A stretch of 64,000 bases of DNA from Lachnospiraceae bacterium. GTDB lineage: Bacteria; Bacillota; Clostridia; Lachnospirales; Lachnospiraceae. The DNA lies in assembly GCA_024681775.1 (NCBI GenBank), contig JAILAF010000069.1:1-64000 (forward strand), written 5' to 3'. A program made the position numbers and the translations under genes. The notes under the pieces are model-generated. The model was not told where the DNA came from and made no database searches. It was given only the letters and a program-made list of their open reading frames with translations. Shown piece after piece: positions 14,930 through 23,350 of the stretch (its first letter is position 1; each line of letters starts with the position of its first letter).

Positions 14930-15937
14930 TCAGGTATAGCCGTAGAGGCCGCGGACACTGACTTCGCCCGCATATACGGCTCTGGTCTCTCCGTCCGCCG
15001 TCCGCACCAGGAGCTGCCCTCTGCCATCGATGCCGAGGGCCGTTGCTTCATACTCCCCTGCGGGATCCAGCACCCGAACCGTTCTGCCTTTGCTCACCAG
15101 GAAGGACTCGTATTCCTCCCTGCAGAAAGCGGCAGACCTTTCCTTCAGGTATCTTTCGTACAGTTCTTCAAAATGCTCCAGGATCCGGGCCGTCAGCTCG
15201 CATCTCCTGGGGGCGCTTCCGAAGGCGTCTTCCAGGGTGCCCGCAGTGGCCTGCAGTTCCTCCGGGAAGTCCTGTTTTTTTACATTGATTCCCACGCCGA
15301 TGACCACATAGTGGACAAAGCCGGGCTCTGCGCTCATCTCCGTGAGGGTACCGTTGATCTTCCGTCCGCCCATCACCACATCGTTGGGCCATTTGATCAA
15401 AGGATGGGCCCCTTCCGGAAGGTGCATCCGCACTGCGATCTCCTCCAGGGCCTTCGCAATGGAAAGGGCCATCAGGAGGGTCAGGACAGGGGCCTGCTCG
15501 GGCTCTACCTCCGGCCGCAGGAGCAGGGAAAAGTAAATGTTTTTCCCGGCGGGGCTGTTCCAGCTGCGCCCTCTTCTGCCGCGGCCCGCGGTCTGCTCAT
15601 CCGCAAGAAAGACGGTCCCTTCCGGGGCTCCCTGCTCCGCTTCCGCTTTGGCCTGCAGATTGGTGGAATCGGTGCTCCGGAAAAAACGAACCTCCCGTCC
15701 GATCCGCCGGGTGTGCAGCCTGCTGAGAAGCTCCCCGCGGTCGTAGACCTCCCCGGCTTCATCCAACAGGCGGTATCCGCGGTTTCGCACCGCTTCAATG
15801 ACATATCCGTCTTTTTTTAACTGCTCCACGGCCTTCCAGACCGCGTTGCGGGAGACCTGAAAATGCTCGCAGATCTCCTGCCCCGACACATAGTCCTTCC
15901 GGTCTCTGAGCCATTCCAGGATCTCAGATCTGTCCAT
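14930..15937 (-). CDS. birA: Bifunctional biotin-[acetyl-CoA-carboxylase] ligase/biotin operon repressor
   Basis: 335 residues: an N-terminal winged helix-turn-helix (5-60, ISGQEICEHFQVSR-like), a ligase domain with GRGRRGR (118-124) and KWPND (182-186), and a C-terminal SH3-like domain. It attaches biotin to acceptor proteins and, with the HTH present, probably also represses biotin genes when bound to biotinyl-AMP. It starts 22 nt after argF. Confidence 0.95.
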   Translation of the reverse strand: MDRSEILEWLRDRKDYVSGQEICEHFQVSRNAVWKAVEQLKKDGYVIEAVRNRGYRLLDEAGEVYDRGELLSRLHTRRIGREVRFFRSTDSTNLQAKAEAEQGAPEGTVFLADEQTAGRGRRGRSWNSPAGKNIYFSLLLRPEVEPEQAPVLTLLMALSIAKALEEIAVRMHLPEGAHPLIKWPNDVVMGGRKINGTLTEMSAEPGFVHYVVIGVGINVKKQDFPEELQATAGTLEDAFGSAPRRCELTARILEHFEELYERYLKERSAAFCREEYESFLVSKGRTVRVLDPAGEYEATALGIDGRGQLLVRTADGETRAVYAGEVSVRGLYGYT

Positions 15938-15959
15938 AGTCTTCTCGAATGCTCATCCT

Positions 15960-16946
15960 TTATACGGTGGCATCCATCACGGCTTTGATGGTATGCATCC
16001 GGTTCTCCGCTTCCACAAATACCAGGCTGCGATCGGATTCGAACACCTCGTCCGTCACTTCCATCTCCTTCAGGCCGAAGCGCTCTGCGATCTCCTTGCC
16101 GATGCCGGTGTTCTCGTCGTGGAAAGCGGGCAGGCAGTGCATAAACACAGCCTTGGGACCTGCATTGTCCATGATGGCGCGGTTCACCTGGTAGGGTGAC
16201 AGATCCCTGATCCGCTCCTGCCAGATCTCATCGGGCTCCCCCATGGATACCCACACATCGGTGGCTACCACGTTGGCGTCCTTCGTCCCTTCCATGGGAT
16301 CCTCGGTGAGGATGATCTCTCCACCGGTTGCAGCTGCGATCTCGCGGCAGGTTGCCACCAGCTCCGCATTGGGATGATACTTTTTCGGTGCGCAGGCAGC
16401 GAAGGTCATGCCCATCTTCGCACAGGCTACCATGAGGCTGTTGCCGGTGTTGTACCGCGCATCTCCCAGGTAGGCCAGCTTGATGCCACGGAGCTTTCCG
16501 AAATGCTCGCGGATCGTCAGAAGATCCGCCAGCATCTGGGTCGGATGAAACTCATTGGTGAGTCCGTTCCAGACGGGTACCTTGGAATAGTATGCCAGCT
16601 CCTCCACAATGCTCTGCTCGAAGCCGCGATACTCGATGCCGTCGAACATGCCTGCCAGCACTCTTGCGGTATCCGCGATGGACTCCTTCTTGCCGATCTG
16701 GGAGCTGCCGGGCTCCAGGTAGGTGGTCCCCATCCCCAGATCGTGGGCACCCACTTCAAATGCGCAGCGGGTGCGGGTGCTGGTCTTCTCAAAGATCAGC
16801 GCCACATTCTTGCCCCGGTGATGATCCACCGGGATGCCTTTTTTCTTCTTGTCCTTTAAGTCTGCCGCCAGATCCAGCAGGTAGGTGATCTCCTCCGGCG
16901 TAAAATCCAGCAGTTTCAGAAAGTCTCTTCCTTTCAGATCGATCAT
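15960..16946 (-). CDS. argF: Ornithine carbamoyltransferase
   Basis: 328 residues with the carbamoyl-phosphate motif STRTR (56-60), [12 protein letters not shown], and HCLPAFHD, which is diagnostic for the ornithine enzyme. It makes citrulline from ornithine and carbamoyl phosphate. It could be the anabolic ArgF or a catabolic ArcB; no arginine deiminase or carbamate kinase is adjacent, so biosynthesis is more likely. GGAGG precedes the ATG. It heads the birA-DUF6145-dusB operon. Confidence 0.93.
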   Translation of the reverse strand: MIDLKGRDFLKLLDFTPEEITYLLDLAADLKDKKKKGIPVDHHRGKNVALIFEKTSTRTRCAFEVGAHDLGMGTTYLEPGSSQIGKKESIADTARVLAGMFDGIEYRGFEQSIVEELAYYSKVPVWNGLTNEFHPTQMLADLLTIREHFGKLRGIKLAYLGDARYNTGNSLMVACAKMGMTFAACAPKKYHPNAELVATCREIAAATGGEIILTEDPMEGTKDANVVATDVWVSMGEPDEIWQERIRDLSPYQVNRAIMDNAGPKAVFMHCLPAFHDENTGIGKEIAERFGLKEMEVTDEVFESDRSLVFVEAENRMHTIKAVMDATV

Positions 16947-16963
16947 TTTTCATACCTCCGTGA

Positions 16964-17075
16964 TGAGAAATCGCGAAGGCGATTTCTCAGAATCGGGAAT
17001 CGGTGCGCACGCGAAGCGTCTCTTATTCGCACCGATTCGGTTTGAAAGAAAAGCGCATCAGCGTTTTCTTTCAAA
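16964..17075. repeat. Three tandem hairpins between the SPFH gene and argF
   Basis: The first is a perfect TGAGAAATCGC-GAAG-GCGATTTCTCA (16964-16989). The second is GAATCGGTGCG (16997-17007) with CGCACCGATTC (17028-17038), also perfect. The third has TTTGAAAGAAAA arms from 17041 to 17075. They could end transcription of the nfeD-SPFH operon or belong to a dispersed palindrome family. Confidence 0.8.
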
Positions 17076-17087
17076 CATTTCTCCTCA

Positions 17088-18092
17088 TCAGGTACACTCG
17101 TCGTATGCGTCCTTGTATACCTTGTCCATGGGGTCGTCGCAGGGAGTGTCCTTGCCGTCGCCGCCCTTTGCTCTGTCGGATGCATTGATGGCCGTCTTCA
17201 GGGTTGCCCCCAGGGATGCGATGCCCTGCAGCTCCGAAGGAAGCAGGATGGTGGTAGCGCGTCCGTCAGCCACTGCCTCAAATGCCTCCAGTCCCTTCAG
17301 GCGCAGCACCGTGTCATCGGCAGCCGCTGCCTTCAGGGCGCGGATACCGTCTGCCTTTGCCTGCTGGACCTTCAGGATGGCTTCCGCTTCACCTTCGGCC
17401 TCGCGGATCATCTTTTCCTTGTGTGCCTCTGCGTGGAGCACCAACGCCTGCTTTTCTGCCTCTGCCTTCAGGATGGCGGATTCCTTGGCACCCTCTGCCT
17501 CCAGGATGCGGGCTTTCTTCTCACCCTCTGCTCTGGTGACGGCTTCACGTCTCTCACGCTCTGCCTTCATCTGCTTCTCCATGGCATTCTGGATCTCTGC
17601 GGGAGGAATGATGTTCTTCAGCTCCACACGGTTCACCTTGATACCCCAGGGATCGGTGGCCACGTCCAGGCTGGAACGCATCTTGGTGTTGATGGTCTCA
17701 CGGCTGGTGAGGGTCTCGTCCAGTTCCAGGTCACCGATGATGTTTCTCAGGGTGGTGGCGGTGAGATTCTCGATGGCCAGCATGGGATTCTCCACGCCGT
17801 AGGTATACAGCTTGGGATCGGTGATCTGATAGAAGACCACGGTGTCGATCCGCATGGTAACGTTATCCTTGGTGATCACGGGCTGGGGCGGGAAATCCGC
17901 CACCTGCTCCTTCAGGTTCACTCTCCTGGCCACCTTGTCGATGAAGGGGGCCTTCAGGTGAAAGCCGACAGACCAGGTTCCCTGATATGCACCCAGTCTC
18001 TCAATGACAAATGCCTGTGCCTGGGGAACGATCTTCAGACAGGAAACCAGGACACAGATCGCAACAACGAGCAAAACAATAAATCCGTACAT
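17088..18092 (-). CDS. SPFH/band-7 membrane protein (stomatin/paraslipin-like)
   Basis: 334 residues. One N-terminal membrane segment (about 2-20) is followed by the SPFH domain (AQAFVIERLGAYQGTW, then VTMRIDTVVFYQITDP) and a long coiled coil rich in Ala/Glu/Lys (REAVTRAEGEKKARILEAEG). This is a qmcA/stomatin-like organiser of membrane microdomains. The start at 18092 (MYGFIVLL) has a GGGAG site; an upstream extension lacks one. It sits 69 nt after nfeD, the classic NfeD-SPFH pair. Confidence 0.9.
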   Translation of the reverse strand: MYGFIVLLVVAICVLVSCLKIVPQAQAFVIERLGAYQGTWSVGFHLKAPFIDKVARRVNLKEQVADFPPQPVITKDNVTMRIDTVVFYQITDPKLYTYGVENPMLAIENLTATTLRNIIGDLELDETLTSRETINTKMRSSLDVATDPWGIKVNRVELKNIIPPAEIQNAMEKQMKAERERREAVTRAEGEKKARILEAEGAKESAILKAEAEKQALVLHAEAHKEKMIREAEGEAEAILKVQQAKADGIRALKAAAADDTVLRLKGLEAFEAVADGRATTILLPSELQGIASLGATLKTAINASDRAKGGDGKDTPCDDPMDKVYKDAYDECT

Positions 18093-18161
18093 AACACTCC
18101 CTTCTCCGGCATCACTCTCGCCGGAACCCCTTTGCAGTAACGGCACCCGGCCGTCACTCGC

Positions 18162-18605
18162 TTATGCTTTACCGACCGGTGCAACGATGAGCTTCACGCC
18201 CTCGATCCTTCGGATCACCACCGTGGTCCCCTCGGGGATGATCTCCTCGGGGCGCTCACTGCGGGCCGTCCACTCATTGCCGTTAACGGACACATGTCCC
18301 ACGGCGTTCAGATTGTCGATGGTCTCCTTCACCACCGCCTTCTCTCCCACCAGGCTCTCGGCGTTGGTCTTCTGCCGGTACCGGTTAAAATATCTGGTGG
18401 CCAGAGGTCTCGTGATAAACAAAAGCGCCAGACTCACCACCACGAACAAAACGATCTGCAGCCAGAATGGACCGTGGATCAATGCGACGATGAGGGCGAT
18501 GAGTGCACCTCCCGCAAACCAGATGCTGGTCAGCCCCATGGTTGCGATCTCCACGACGATGGATGCGATCAAAACAACGATCCAAAGAATCACATACGGG
18601 TCCAT
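18162..18605 (-). CDS. NfeD family membrane protein
   Basis: 147 residues: two or three membrane segments in the first 70 residues, then a soluble OB-fold-like domain (LVGEKAVVKETIDN to EGVKLIVAPVG). It is the short NfeD form without a ClpP-like protease. These proteins work with SPFH partners in membrane organisation, and the partner is the next gene. AAGGAG precedes the ATG. Confidence 0.9.
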   Translation of the reverse strand: MDPYVILWIVVLIASIVVEIATMGLTSIWFAGGALIALIVALIHGPFWLQIVLFVVVSLALLFITRPLATRYFNRYRQKTNAESLVGEKAVVKETIDNLNAVGHVSVNGNEWTARSERPEEIIPEGTTVVIRRIEGVKLIVAPVGKA

Positions 18606-18642
18606 ACTCTCTCCTTTCAGACAATTTGCCTATTTGGGATTC

Positions 18643-18671
18643 ATTTTACTATATTTTCCGACATTTGTCGA
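18643..18671 (-). promoter_or_regulatory. Predicted promoter of the nfeD-SPFH operon
   Basis: TCGACA (18666-18671) and TAAAAT (18643-18648) with 17 nt spacing on the minus strand. A 12-bp perfect palindrome CGACATTTGTCG (18659-18670) overlaps the -35 and could bind a regulator. Confidence 0.5.
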
Positions 18672-18750
18672 ATATGGGAAAGTGGGAAAAGGCAGGCGGA
18701 AAATGCCGGATTTTTGCGGGATAAATGGGATGAATCCCCCGAAAGGAAGC

Positions 18751-18778
18751 AAAACAGGGAGGGCTTTCGCTCTCCCTG
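18751..18778 (-). terminator. Intrinsic terminator after the SleB-type hydrolase gene
   Basis: CAGGGAG/CTCCCTG stem followed by TTTTGC on the minus strand, 20 nt past the stop at 18798. Confidence 0.8.
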
Positions 18779-18797
18779 AAAAAGTCGTTCGTATGGC

Positions 18798-20024
18798 TTA
18801 ATAGAACACGTGGTTGCCGATGACAATGCCCTCTCTTCCGTCATTTCTGCGGAAGTGCGTGCAGGAACCCACGTTGGATACACCGTTGATGGCCTCGGTG
18901 GCGGCATTGATACAGCTCTGGCTGATCTTGCCGGAATTGTACAGGGTACCCACCTTGCCGTTCATGGCAGGTGTAAACTGTCCCGAAGCAAAGATCACGC
19001 CGTAGATGGTATTGGGGTATGCACCGGAGCGCACGCGGTTCATGACCACGGCTCCCACGGCGATCTGCCCTTCATAGGACTCGCCGCCTGCCTCGCACTG
19101 GATCAGCGCGCCCAGCAGCCGGATGGTATCCGCGTCGGTGGCGATGGCATCATAGTTCACATGGCGCTTCGCCTCTGCCTCGGCCTTCTCACGGGCCTTG
19201 ATCTCCTCGACGGTCTCCCCTGCATCCACGTGGAAGCTGGTGGTGACATACTCGGCGGAGATATAGCCGTCCTTGCCCTCGTAGTCCACACAGACCCAGA
19301 CCACCGGAGCTTCTTCTGCCGTTTCCGCCTCATCGTAGACATGGGGGTCGTTCTCATCCTCAGCATCGTTTCCGGAAACGGAAGCTGCAGAAAGAGGCTC
19401 TTCGACCGCTTCTGCCTCCTCGGAGGTGAACTCCACCATCTCCACCACTTCCAGAACTTCGCCGTTGGGGACCAGTCCCAGGACACCTTCTTCGGTGCCG
19501 GGGCCGGAACGGACACGAAGGGTCTCCGTGTTCACCACCGCCAGGGTGATGCCCACCTCGGCCGCCATGGCCTCCGCCTCTTCACCGAAGAGGAGATAGT
19601 CATCGCTGGCCCAGCCCACGAGGTTGCCGGACTTTAGCTTCGTCCAGCCGTCAACCCGCTCCAGGATGGTGCCGCCGCAGTCCTTGTAGAGCATGCCGAC
19701 CTTGTCGGCTTCCTCATCGGGATCGCTGCGTACATTCAATGCATTTTTTACGTTCGCCATTACCAGCGTGGATTCTTCCTCTTCCTCGAAGAGCTTCACT
19801 TCCACCAGGGTGATGTGAAGCCGCTCCGCCATGGAAAGAATCGCTTCCTCCGTCGTCCCCTCTGCGGGGTTCAGGGTGCCGGAAAGGCCGCCCACCAGGC
19901 TGTTCAGGGCACCGCGCCCTTCTGCCTCAGCCCGGATCTGCGCACCGGGAGCAAAGAGAACCAGCAGGAGCAGTAAAATGCTCACTGCCGCAAGTCCCGG
20001 AAGCAGTCCTCTGCTTCGTAACAT
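18798..20024 (-). CDS. Secreted SH3-domain cell wall hydrolase (SleB/Hydrolase_2 type)
   Basis: 408 residues. A long hydrophobic signal peptide (residues 1-32) is followed by two SH3-like domains (LNVRSDPDEEA and LRVRSGPGTEE), an acidic linker, part of a third SH3-like motif (DGYISAEYV), and a C-terminal Hydrolase_2 domain with ALIQCEAGGESYEGQIAVG and FTPAMNGKV. SleB-type domains cut the glycan backbone as lytic transglycosylases; here the role is probably growth or division because no spore genes are near. The ATG at 20024 is chosen because GAGG lies 6 nt upstream; earlier in-frame starts have no good site. Confidence 0.85.
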   Translation of the reverse strand: MLRSRGLLPGLAAVSILLLLLVLFAPGAQIRAEAEGRGALNSLVGGLSGTLNPAEGTTEEAILSMAERLHITLVEVKLFEEEEESTLVMANVKNALNVRSDPDEEADKVGMLYKDCGGTILERVDGWTKLKSGNLVGWASDDYLLFGEEAEAMAAEVGITLAVVNTETLRVRSGPGTEEGVLGLVPNGEVLEVVEMVEFTSEEAEAVEEPLSAASVSGNDAEDENDPHVYDEAETAEEAPVVWVCVDYEGKDGYISAEYVTTSFHVDAGETVEEIKAREKAEAEAKRHVNYDAIATDADTIRLLGALIQCEAGGESYEGQIAVGAVVMNRVRSGAYPNTIYGVIFASGQFTPAMNGKVGTLYNSGKISQSCINAATEAINGVSNVGSCTHFRRNDGREGIVIGNHVFY

Positions 20025-20162
20025 ACGATACCTCATTTTCGGAACGCCAGGCTCCGCTTTGTTCCGCCCTGTGTCCACATCTCATTTTCCACCCCGGGAA
20101 AACGGGACAGACGGAACCGTCGTCAGTTTTTGACTTCAATATGTTTCGTATTAATGTCAATC

Positions 20163-20179
20163 TTTACAAAAGTGTTACA
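20163..20179 (-). promoter_or_regulatory. WalR-like box upstream of the SleB-type hydrolase gene
   Basis: TGTAAC-ACTTT-TGTAAA on the minus strand fits TGTWAH-N5-TGTWAH exactly and lies about +9 to +25 from the predicted start of transcription. The layout is the same as at the NlpC/P60 gene. Confidence 0.55.
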
Positions 20180-20194
20180 GCGGACACGGGGTTT

Positions 20195-20223
20195 ATGTTA
20201 ACAAATTCGATTTTATTTGTCAA
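20195..20223 (-). promoter_or_regulatory. Predicted sigma-A promoter of the SleB-type hydrolase gene
   Basis: TTGACA (20218-20223), 17 nt, TAACAT (20195-20200) on the minus strand. The leader would be about 165 nt, including a small CGGAAC/GTTCCG hairpin just before the ribosome binding site. Confidence 0.7.
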
Positions 20224-20260
20224 ACCGCCCCGTCAGAGTCTTCCGAAAACCCAGTATTTA

Positions 20261-21058
20261 TCACAGTTTGCGGGTCTTCTCGATGGTAGCCTCCATGGCG
20301 TTCATCACCGCAGCACGCAGGCCGCCCTCCTCCAGGGCCTTTACGCCCTCGATGGTGGTGCCGCCGGGGGAGCAGACCATATCCTTCAGTTCCCCGGGAT
20401 GTTTCCCGGTCTCCAGCAGAAGCTTAGCGCTGCCCAGGACTGCCTGGCCCGCGAATTCATAAGCCTGCTTCCGGGGCATGCCCCCTGCTACCGCGCCGTC
20501 CGCCAGGGCTTCCAGGAACAGGAACACAAAGGCGGGAGAGCTGCCGCTGACGGCCCCCACCACATCCATGAGCCGCTCTTCCACCACGATGGCCTTGCCG
20601 AAGGATCCGCAGAGGGCGCAGGCCAGGTCCCGCTCCTCCTCCGTTACCGCGCTGTCAAAACACAGACCGGTGCATCCCTCTCCCACCAGCGCCGGGGTGT
20701 TGGGCATGGTACGGACGATGTGGAGATCCTTCCTGCCGAAGGACTCTGCGAGATAACCGATGGTCTTGCCTGCAACCACACTGATGATCAGCGCGCCTTC
20801 CCTGACGCTGTCTTTGATCTCCTCGATGACGCCCGGAAAAAACACGGGCTTTACCGCCAGGAAAAGCACATCACTGTCCGCTGCCACCGCCGCATTGCTG
20901 CCTGCGGTGTCGATGCCGAACTCTCTTGCCACGCTTTCCCTGGTGGCCGCCGTCTTTGCGGAGCCGCAGATGTCAGAGGGCACTGCAAGCCCGCTCTGCA
21001 AAATGCCGCCGATGATGGCCTTTGCCATGTTTCCCAGTCCGATAAATCCGATCTTCAT
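20261..21058 (-). CDS. proC: Pyrroline-5-carboxylate reductase
   Basis: 265 residues starting MKIGFIGLGNMAKAI, the NAD(P)-binding P5CR fold. It has FLAVKP, VRTMPNTPALVGEG and a C-terminal dimerisation domain with SPAFVFLFLEALADG and MVCSPGGTTIEG. It catalyses the last step of proline synthesis. AAGGAG precedes the chosen ATG; an upstream in-frame start has none. A TATAAT (21113-21118) with a poor -35 may drive it alone. Confidence 0.95.
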   Translation of the reverse strand: MKIGFIGLGNMAKAIIGGILQSGLAVPSDICGSAKTAATRESVAREFGIDTAGSNAAVAADSDVLFLAVKPVFFPGVIEEIKDSVREGALIISVVAGKTIGYLAESFGRKDLHIVRTMPNTPALVGEGCTGLCFDSAVTEEERDLACALCGSFGKAIVVEERLMDVVGAVSGSSPAFVFLFLEALADGAVAGGMPRKQAYEFAGQAVLGSAKLLLETGKHPGELKDMVCSPGGTTIEGVKALEEGGLRAAVMNAMEATIEKTRKL

Positions 21059-21156
21059 ACTTTTTCTCCTTTTCAGTTTCCACGCTTTACCCAATATTTA
21101 AGGGATTCGCGTATTATATATAGAAGATAGTTTCTCTTATTGACTTTATGTCATTA

Positions 21157-22434
21157 TTAGTTTCCCCGTAGATTAAGGATGGTTCCGTCCTCTGCGATGT
21201 CCACATCGTAGGAAATGCTCTTCATGTAGGACTGAAATTCCGCCACCGCCGCCGGATCCGTTATCACCCGGGTGCAGTAATCCGAAGCCTTGCAGGGGGT
21301 GATGCTCCAGGTGACGTAATCGGAGAGCTCATCCGCTCCGTGCTCCGCTGCCGCCGCCAGATCCACGGTAGCTTCCAGATAGGCAGTCCGGGCAATGGAT
21401 GCGTTAAAGACGAAATTGCCCAGACTGTAGAAAATGGGCTTCCCCTTGTAGAACTCCATCCCCTGCAGCACATGGGGATGGGACCCCACCACCGCATCCG
21501 CTCCCGCATCGATGAGCATTTTCCCAAGGGTCCTCTCGTACTCCTCGGGGTAGGTCTCCCGCTCGACGCCCCAGTGTAGGTAGATGATGAGGTAATCACA
21601 CAGGGGTGCCTTCTGCTTGACCTGCGCCGCCAGATAGTCCGGGTCGTATGCGGGAAGCATGCCCGGGGTGGAATTCAACACGTTCCAGGAAACCACGGGA
21701 TAGACCCGGGAAGCAGCCATAAAGCCGATGCAGTAATCTCCCACCTGACGGGTGATCATCTCCGCAGCCCTGCCTTCGCTCTCGCCGGCGCCCATGTAGT
21801 CGATGCCCGCTGCGTCCAGGCAGGTGAAAGTGTCGCTGAGGGCTTCTTTGCCGTAGTCCAGGGCGTGGTTGTTGGCGAGAGATGCGATATCCGCTCCCAT
21901 TTCCTGGAGGAGGCTGGCATATTTCGGCGCCGCCCGGAAGGTGTATTGCTTGTCCGGTGCGGGCTCGCCCCTGTCGCTCATGGCAAACTCATGGTTGATG
22001 ACGGTAATGTCGGCTGCGTTCAGCCGCTCCCGGAGGTCATCGGACAGGATGGCGCCGATCCCCCCTCCGTCATAGGTGACCTGGATACTGTTTTGGACAC
22101 AAACGTCACCTGTGTAGATGATATGAACGGGTTCGAGGGGAGCTTCCTCCGGGATCTCCTCCTCCGAAACCGCCGTATCTGCGCCGTTTTCTCCCTCTGC
22201 CGTGACATCCGTGTCTGAAGTGACAGGATCGTCCGAAACGACATCACTGTCCGTTTGCTGCTCTGCGGGGATGGGCTCACCCACCAGAAAAGAGGTGCCG
22301 GAAGGGGTGCTCTCCGCACCTGCGCCGATGCCGGAAGAGGCCTTCTCCCCGAAATGTTTGATCAGGAGAATCCCGCCGATCAGGAGCAGGATGCACAGCA
22401 GGATCGCGTCCACGATCAGGATCTTTTTCTTCAT
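21157..22434 (-). CDS. CapA-family membrane-anchored metallophosphatase-like protein
   Basis: 425 residues. One N-terminal membrane anchor (about 5-26) and an acidic linker precede a PGA_cap (CapA) domain. Metal-binding motifs are TGDV, NHEF, LANNHALDYG, LHWGVE and GSHPHVLQG. CapA proteins were first linked to poly-gamma-glutamate capsule export, but many homologues stand without capBC, as here, and their substrates are unknown. It is probably on the outer face of the membrane. The ribosome binding site (GGAAGG) is unusually far from the ATG. Confidence 0.85.
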   Translation of the reverse strand: MKKKILIVDAILLCILLLIGGILLIKHFGEKASSGIGAGAESTPSGTSFLVGEPIPAEQQTDSDVVSDDPVTSDTDVTAEGENGADTAVSEEEIPEEAPLEPVHIIYTGDVCVQNSIQVTYDGGGIGAILSDDLRERLNAADITVINHEFAMSDRGEPAPDKQYTFRAAPKYASLLQEMGADIASLANNHALDYGKEALSDTFTCLDAAGIDYMGAGESEGRAAEMITRQVGDYCIGFMAASRVYPVVSWNVLNSTPGMLPAYDPDYLAAQVKQKAPLCDYLIIYLHWGVERETYPEEYERTLGKMLIDAGADAVVGSHPHVLQGMEFYKGKPIFYSLGNFVFNASIARTAYLEATVDLAAAAEHGADELSDYVTWSITPCKASDYCTRVITDPAAVAEFQSYMKSISYDVDIAEDGTILNLRGN

Positions 22435-22478
22435 ATAATATGTCTATCCTTCCATTGCGATATCTGTCCGCGGATGTA

Positions 22479-23261
22479 TCACTGCCGGTCAAAGCCCCGT
22501 TTCCGAAATCCCTCGTACATCAAAAGCGCTGCTGCCACGGAAGCATTCAGGGACTCTGCCTGCCCCGCCATGGGGATCTTTACCAGGGTATCAGCGAGGG
22601 CTGCGGTCTCCTCAGAGAGCCCGTTTCCCTCGTTGCCGATGAGAACGGCGCTGCCGCCTGCGAAATCCGCTTCCGTATAGGACATGGTTCCCCGGAGATG
22701 GGCCGCGTAGGTGCGGATCCCCTGCTTTCGAAAGGTTTCCGCCAGAACTTTGTAATCCTCATAGATAAAATGGGGCACCCGGAAGATGGCTCCCATGGTG
22801 GAACGCACCACCTTGGGATTGTAGGGGTCCACCGCATCCCGGGACAGGAACAGGGCGCTGACACCCGCAGCCTCCGCCGTGCGGAACACGGTGCCCAGAT
22901 TCCCCGGATCCTGCATCCGCTCACAGACCACCAGAAAAGGGGCCTTACGACGGAGGATTGCTTCCGGGTCCCAGGTGGGACGGGAAACCACCGCCAGGAT
23001 CCCCTGTGGCGTGTCGGTGGAGGAAATCTTCGCAAAAAGCTCCGGAGATACGACCTCGGTGGGAACCCCCTTCAGATTCTCCGGTATCCCGGCCTGCGCC
23101 ACCTTCGGTGTCACATAAAGCGTCCGGACCAGCGCTGCGGGGGCTTCGCCCGTAAGCCGCAGGCCCTCTGCCAGGAAGATCCCGTCCTTCGCCCGCTCCG
23201 CGCTCTTATTCATCCATTTTTGCAATTGTTTGATCTGCCCGTTGGAAGTAGCTGTGATCAT
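22479..23261 (-). CDS. TrmH/SpoU family RNA 2'-O-ribose methyltransferase (RlmB-like)
   Basis: 260 residues. An N-terminal substrate-binding domain (KWMNKSAERAKDGIFLAEG) precedes the SPOUT knot: NLGTVFRTAEAAG, STMGAIFRVP, IGNEGNGLSE and ESLNASVAAALLMYE. It methylates a ribose of 23S rRNA or tRNA; the exact site is not readable. The start at 23261 gives the GAAGGA site correct spacing, and it is preferred over the ATG 9 bases upstream. Confidence 0.9.
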   Translation of the reverse strand: MITATSNGQIKQLQKWMNKSAERAKDGIFLAEGLRLTGEAPAALVRTLYVTPKVAQAGIPENLKGVPTEVVSPELFAKISSTDTPQGILAVVSRPTWDPEAILRRKAPFLVVCERMQDPGNLGTVFRTAEAAGVSALFLSRDAVDPYNPKVVRSTMGAIFRVPHFIYEDYKVLAETFRKQGIRTYAAHLRGTMSYTEADFAGGSAVLIGNEGNGLSEETAALADTLVKIPMAGQAESLNASVAAALLMYEGFRKRGFDRQ

Positions 23262-23291
23262 AGAGTACATTCCTTCATATTTTCTATTTCG

Positions 23292-23328
23292 AAAAAAAGA
23301 GCGGTGAAGTTCGTGACTTCATCGCTCT
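23292..23328 (-). terminator. Intrinsic terminator after pfkA
   Basis: AGAGCGATGAAGT pairs with ACTTCACCGCTCT (one G-T pair) and is followed by seven T on the minus strand, 22 nt past the pfkA stop. Confidence 0.9.
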
Positions 23329-23350
23329 CTCTTGAAATCAAGGTATCCGA

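Noticed and set aside
20025..20188. c-di-AMP (ydaO) riboswitch in the leader of the SleB-type gene
   Set aside because: Such riboswitches often precede wall hydrolases and the leader is about 165 nt, but I could not match the conserved core. A covariance search would decide.
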